Of a stretch of DNA of 35,366 nt, positions 35,031-35,366 are shown one piece after another. The notes below the pieces were generated by a model. The model was not told the DNA's origin, did no database searches, and saw nothing but the letters and a program-made list of their open reading frames with translations. The stretch lies in assembly GCA_019637225.1 (NCBI GenBank), contig JAHBWC010000085.1, positions 1 to 35,366 on the forward strand. The letters run 5' to 3'. This DNA comes from Labilithrix sp. (GTDB taxonomy: Bacteria > Myxococcota_A > Polyangia > Polyangiales > Polyangiaceae). Made by a program: the position numbers and the translations under genes. Every line of letters begins with the position of its first letter. Position 1 is the first letter of the stretch.

Positions 35031-35366
35031 ATGGGAACGCGGACGACGGGACGGACTCGGATCGTGATCGCAGCGCTCGCGCTGGCCAGCCTCGCCGCGT
35101 GTCGTCCGGCCGAGAGCCGTCGCGCCGTCGCCGAGCCGGCCCGCACGGCCGAAGGCGCCGCGGCCGCCGGCGCCGCGCCCTGGGGCACGGTGGCGCGAAA
35201 GGTGGAAGGCGGCTACCTGGTGAGCGGGCGCAAGATCTTCGCCAGCCTGGCGGGCGCCGCCGACTGGTACGCGGTGCTGTGCACGCTGGAACGGCCGGGC
35301 CGCGAAGGGCGCGGCTCGCGGCGCGACGCGCTGTACCTGGCGGTGCCGGCCGGCGCGCCGGGCGTC
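35031..35366 (+). CDS. Lipoprotein-signal start fused in frame to acyl-CoA-dehydrogenase-like sequence, cut by window edge
   Basis: The ATG at 35031 has AGGAGA 8 nt upstream and opens a lipoprotein signal, 'IVIAALALASLAACRP' with Cys24. The next about 25 residues are Ala-rich. From about residue 50 the protein reads 'PWGTVARKVEGGYLVSGRKIFASLAGAADW' followed by 'DALYLAVPAGAPGV', which is the beta-sheet domain of an acyl-CoA dehydrogenase, without the N-terminal helical domain (about 120 aa) and FAD motifs that should precede it. Codon use changes at the same place: all six Leu codons are CTG and all three Glu codons GAA, against mainly CTC and GAG in the rest of the window. A chimeric join near 35140-35180 is more likely than a real fusion. 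The frame stays open to the window end. Confidence 0.6.
   Translation, partial: MGTRTTGRTRIVIAALALASLAACRPAESRRAVAEPARTAEGAAAAGAAPWGTVARKVEGGYLVSGRKIFASLAGAADWYAVLCTLERPGREGRGSRRDALYLAVPAGAPGV

Overview
The window reads as chromosomal DNA of a GC-rich, secretion-heavy deltaproteobacterial lineage, most likely Myxococcota (Polyangia-like). The reasons are the very high GC with strong preference for CTC, GTC, GAG and TCG codons, the density of lipoproteins with low-complexity linkers, a MopE-type metal-binding motif, a fibro-slime domain, a B-box-like zinc finger membrane protein, a Pkn-type Ser/Thr kinase with a Pro/Ala-rich tail, and an ECF sigma factor overlapping a single-pass membrane protein. 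I see no tRNA, rRNA, insertion sequence, phage gene or CRISPR array. This assignment is inferred from gene content only.

Layout. Positions 1-939 (minus) hold the N-terminal part of a beta-helix lipoprotein, divergent from an FeS-BCP-type photolyase (1136-2854). From 7426 down to 2932 (minus) runs a compact catabolic operon: Rid-family protein, MarR regulator, crotonase-fold enzyme, acyl-CoA dehydrogenase, and an old-yellow-enzyme oxidoreductase with a fibronectin-III-like tail. Upstream lies the tRNA t6A enzyme TsaC/Sua5 (minus), head-to-head with a small lipoprotein. Next come a large Gly-rich beta-helix lipoprotein and a MopE/choice-of-anchor-L lipoprotein (9436-12847), a Uma2 nuclease-fold protein, a regulator with two LuxR-type HTH domains, a protein with a possible cold-shock-like N-terminus and a possible SUKH-like C-terminus, and a CHAP-domain lipoprotein.

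The middle (16814-20778) is an envelope island: a propeller-like lipoprotein, a fibro-slime lipoprotein, a zinc finger membrane protein, an intergenic region rich in direct and inverted repeats, and a secreted Cys-repeat protein. From 26048 down to 21062 (minus) is a MacAB-like operon: adaptor, ATPase with an unusual C-terminal membrane extension, and two different FtsX/MacB-type permeases. Divergent from it are an ECF sigma factor and an overlapping membrane protein with a Pro/Ala-rich linker, closed by a strong bidirectional terminator region. The right end carries a Cys-rich lipoprotein with a near-perfect -10 box over a 14-bp palindrome, a 13-bp tandem repeat, a 56-residue basic protein, CstA, a hypothetical protein, a Ser/Thr kinase, and an N-terminal lipoprotein fragment that runs in frame into acyl-CoA-dehydrogenase-like sequence with different codon use. 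That last join may be an assembly chimera.

The most interesting candidates are: the five-gene Rid/MarR/crotonase/ACAD/OYE operon, where three of the five proteins deviate at key residues or in architecture; the MacAB-like operon with a membrane-anchored ATPase and paired permeases; genes whose -10 box abuts the start codon, suggesting leaderless mRNAs; and the dual-HTH regulator next to a possible SUKH-like protein.
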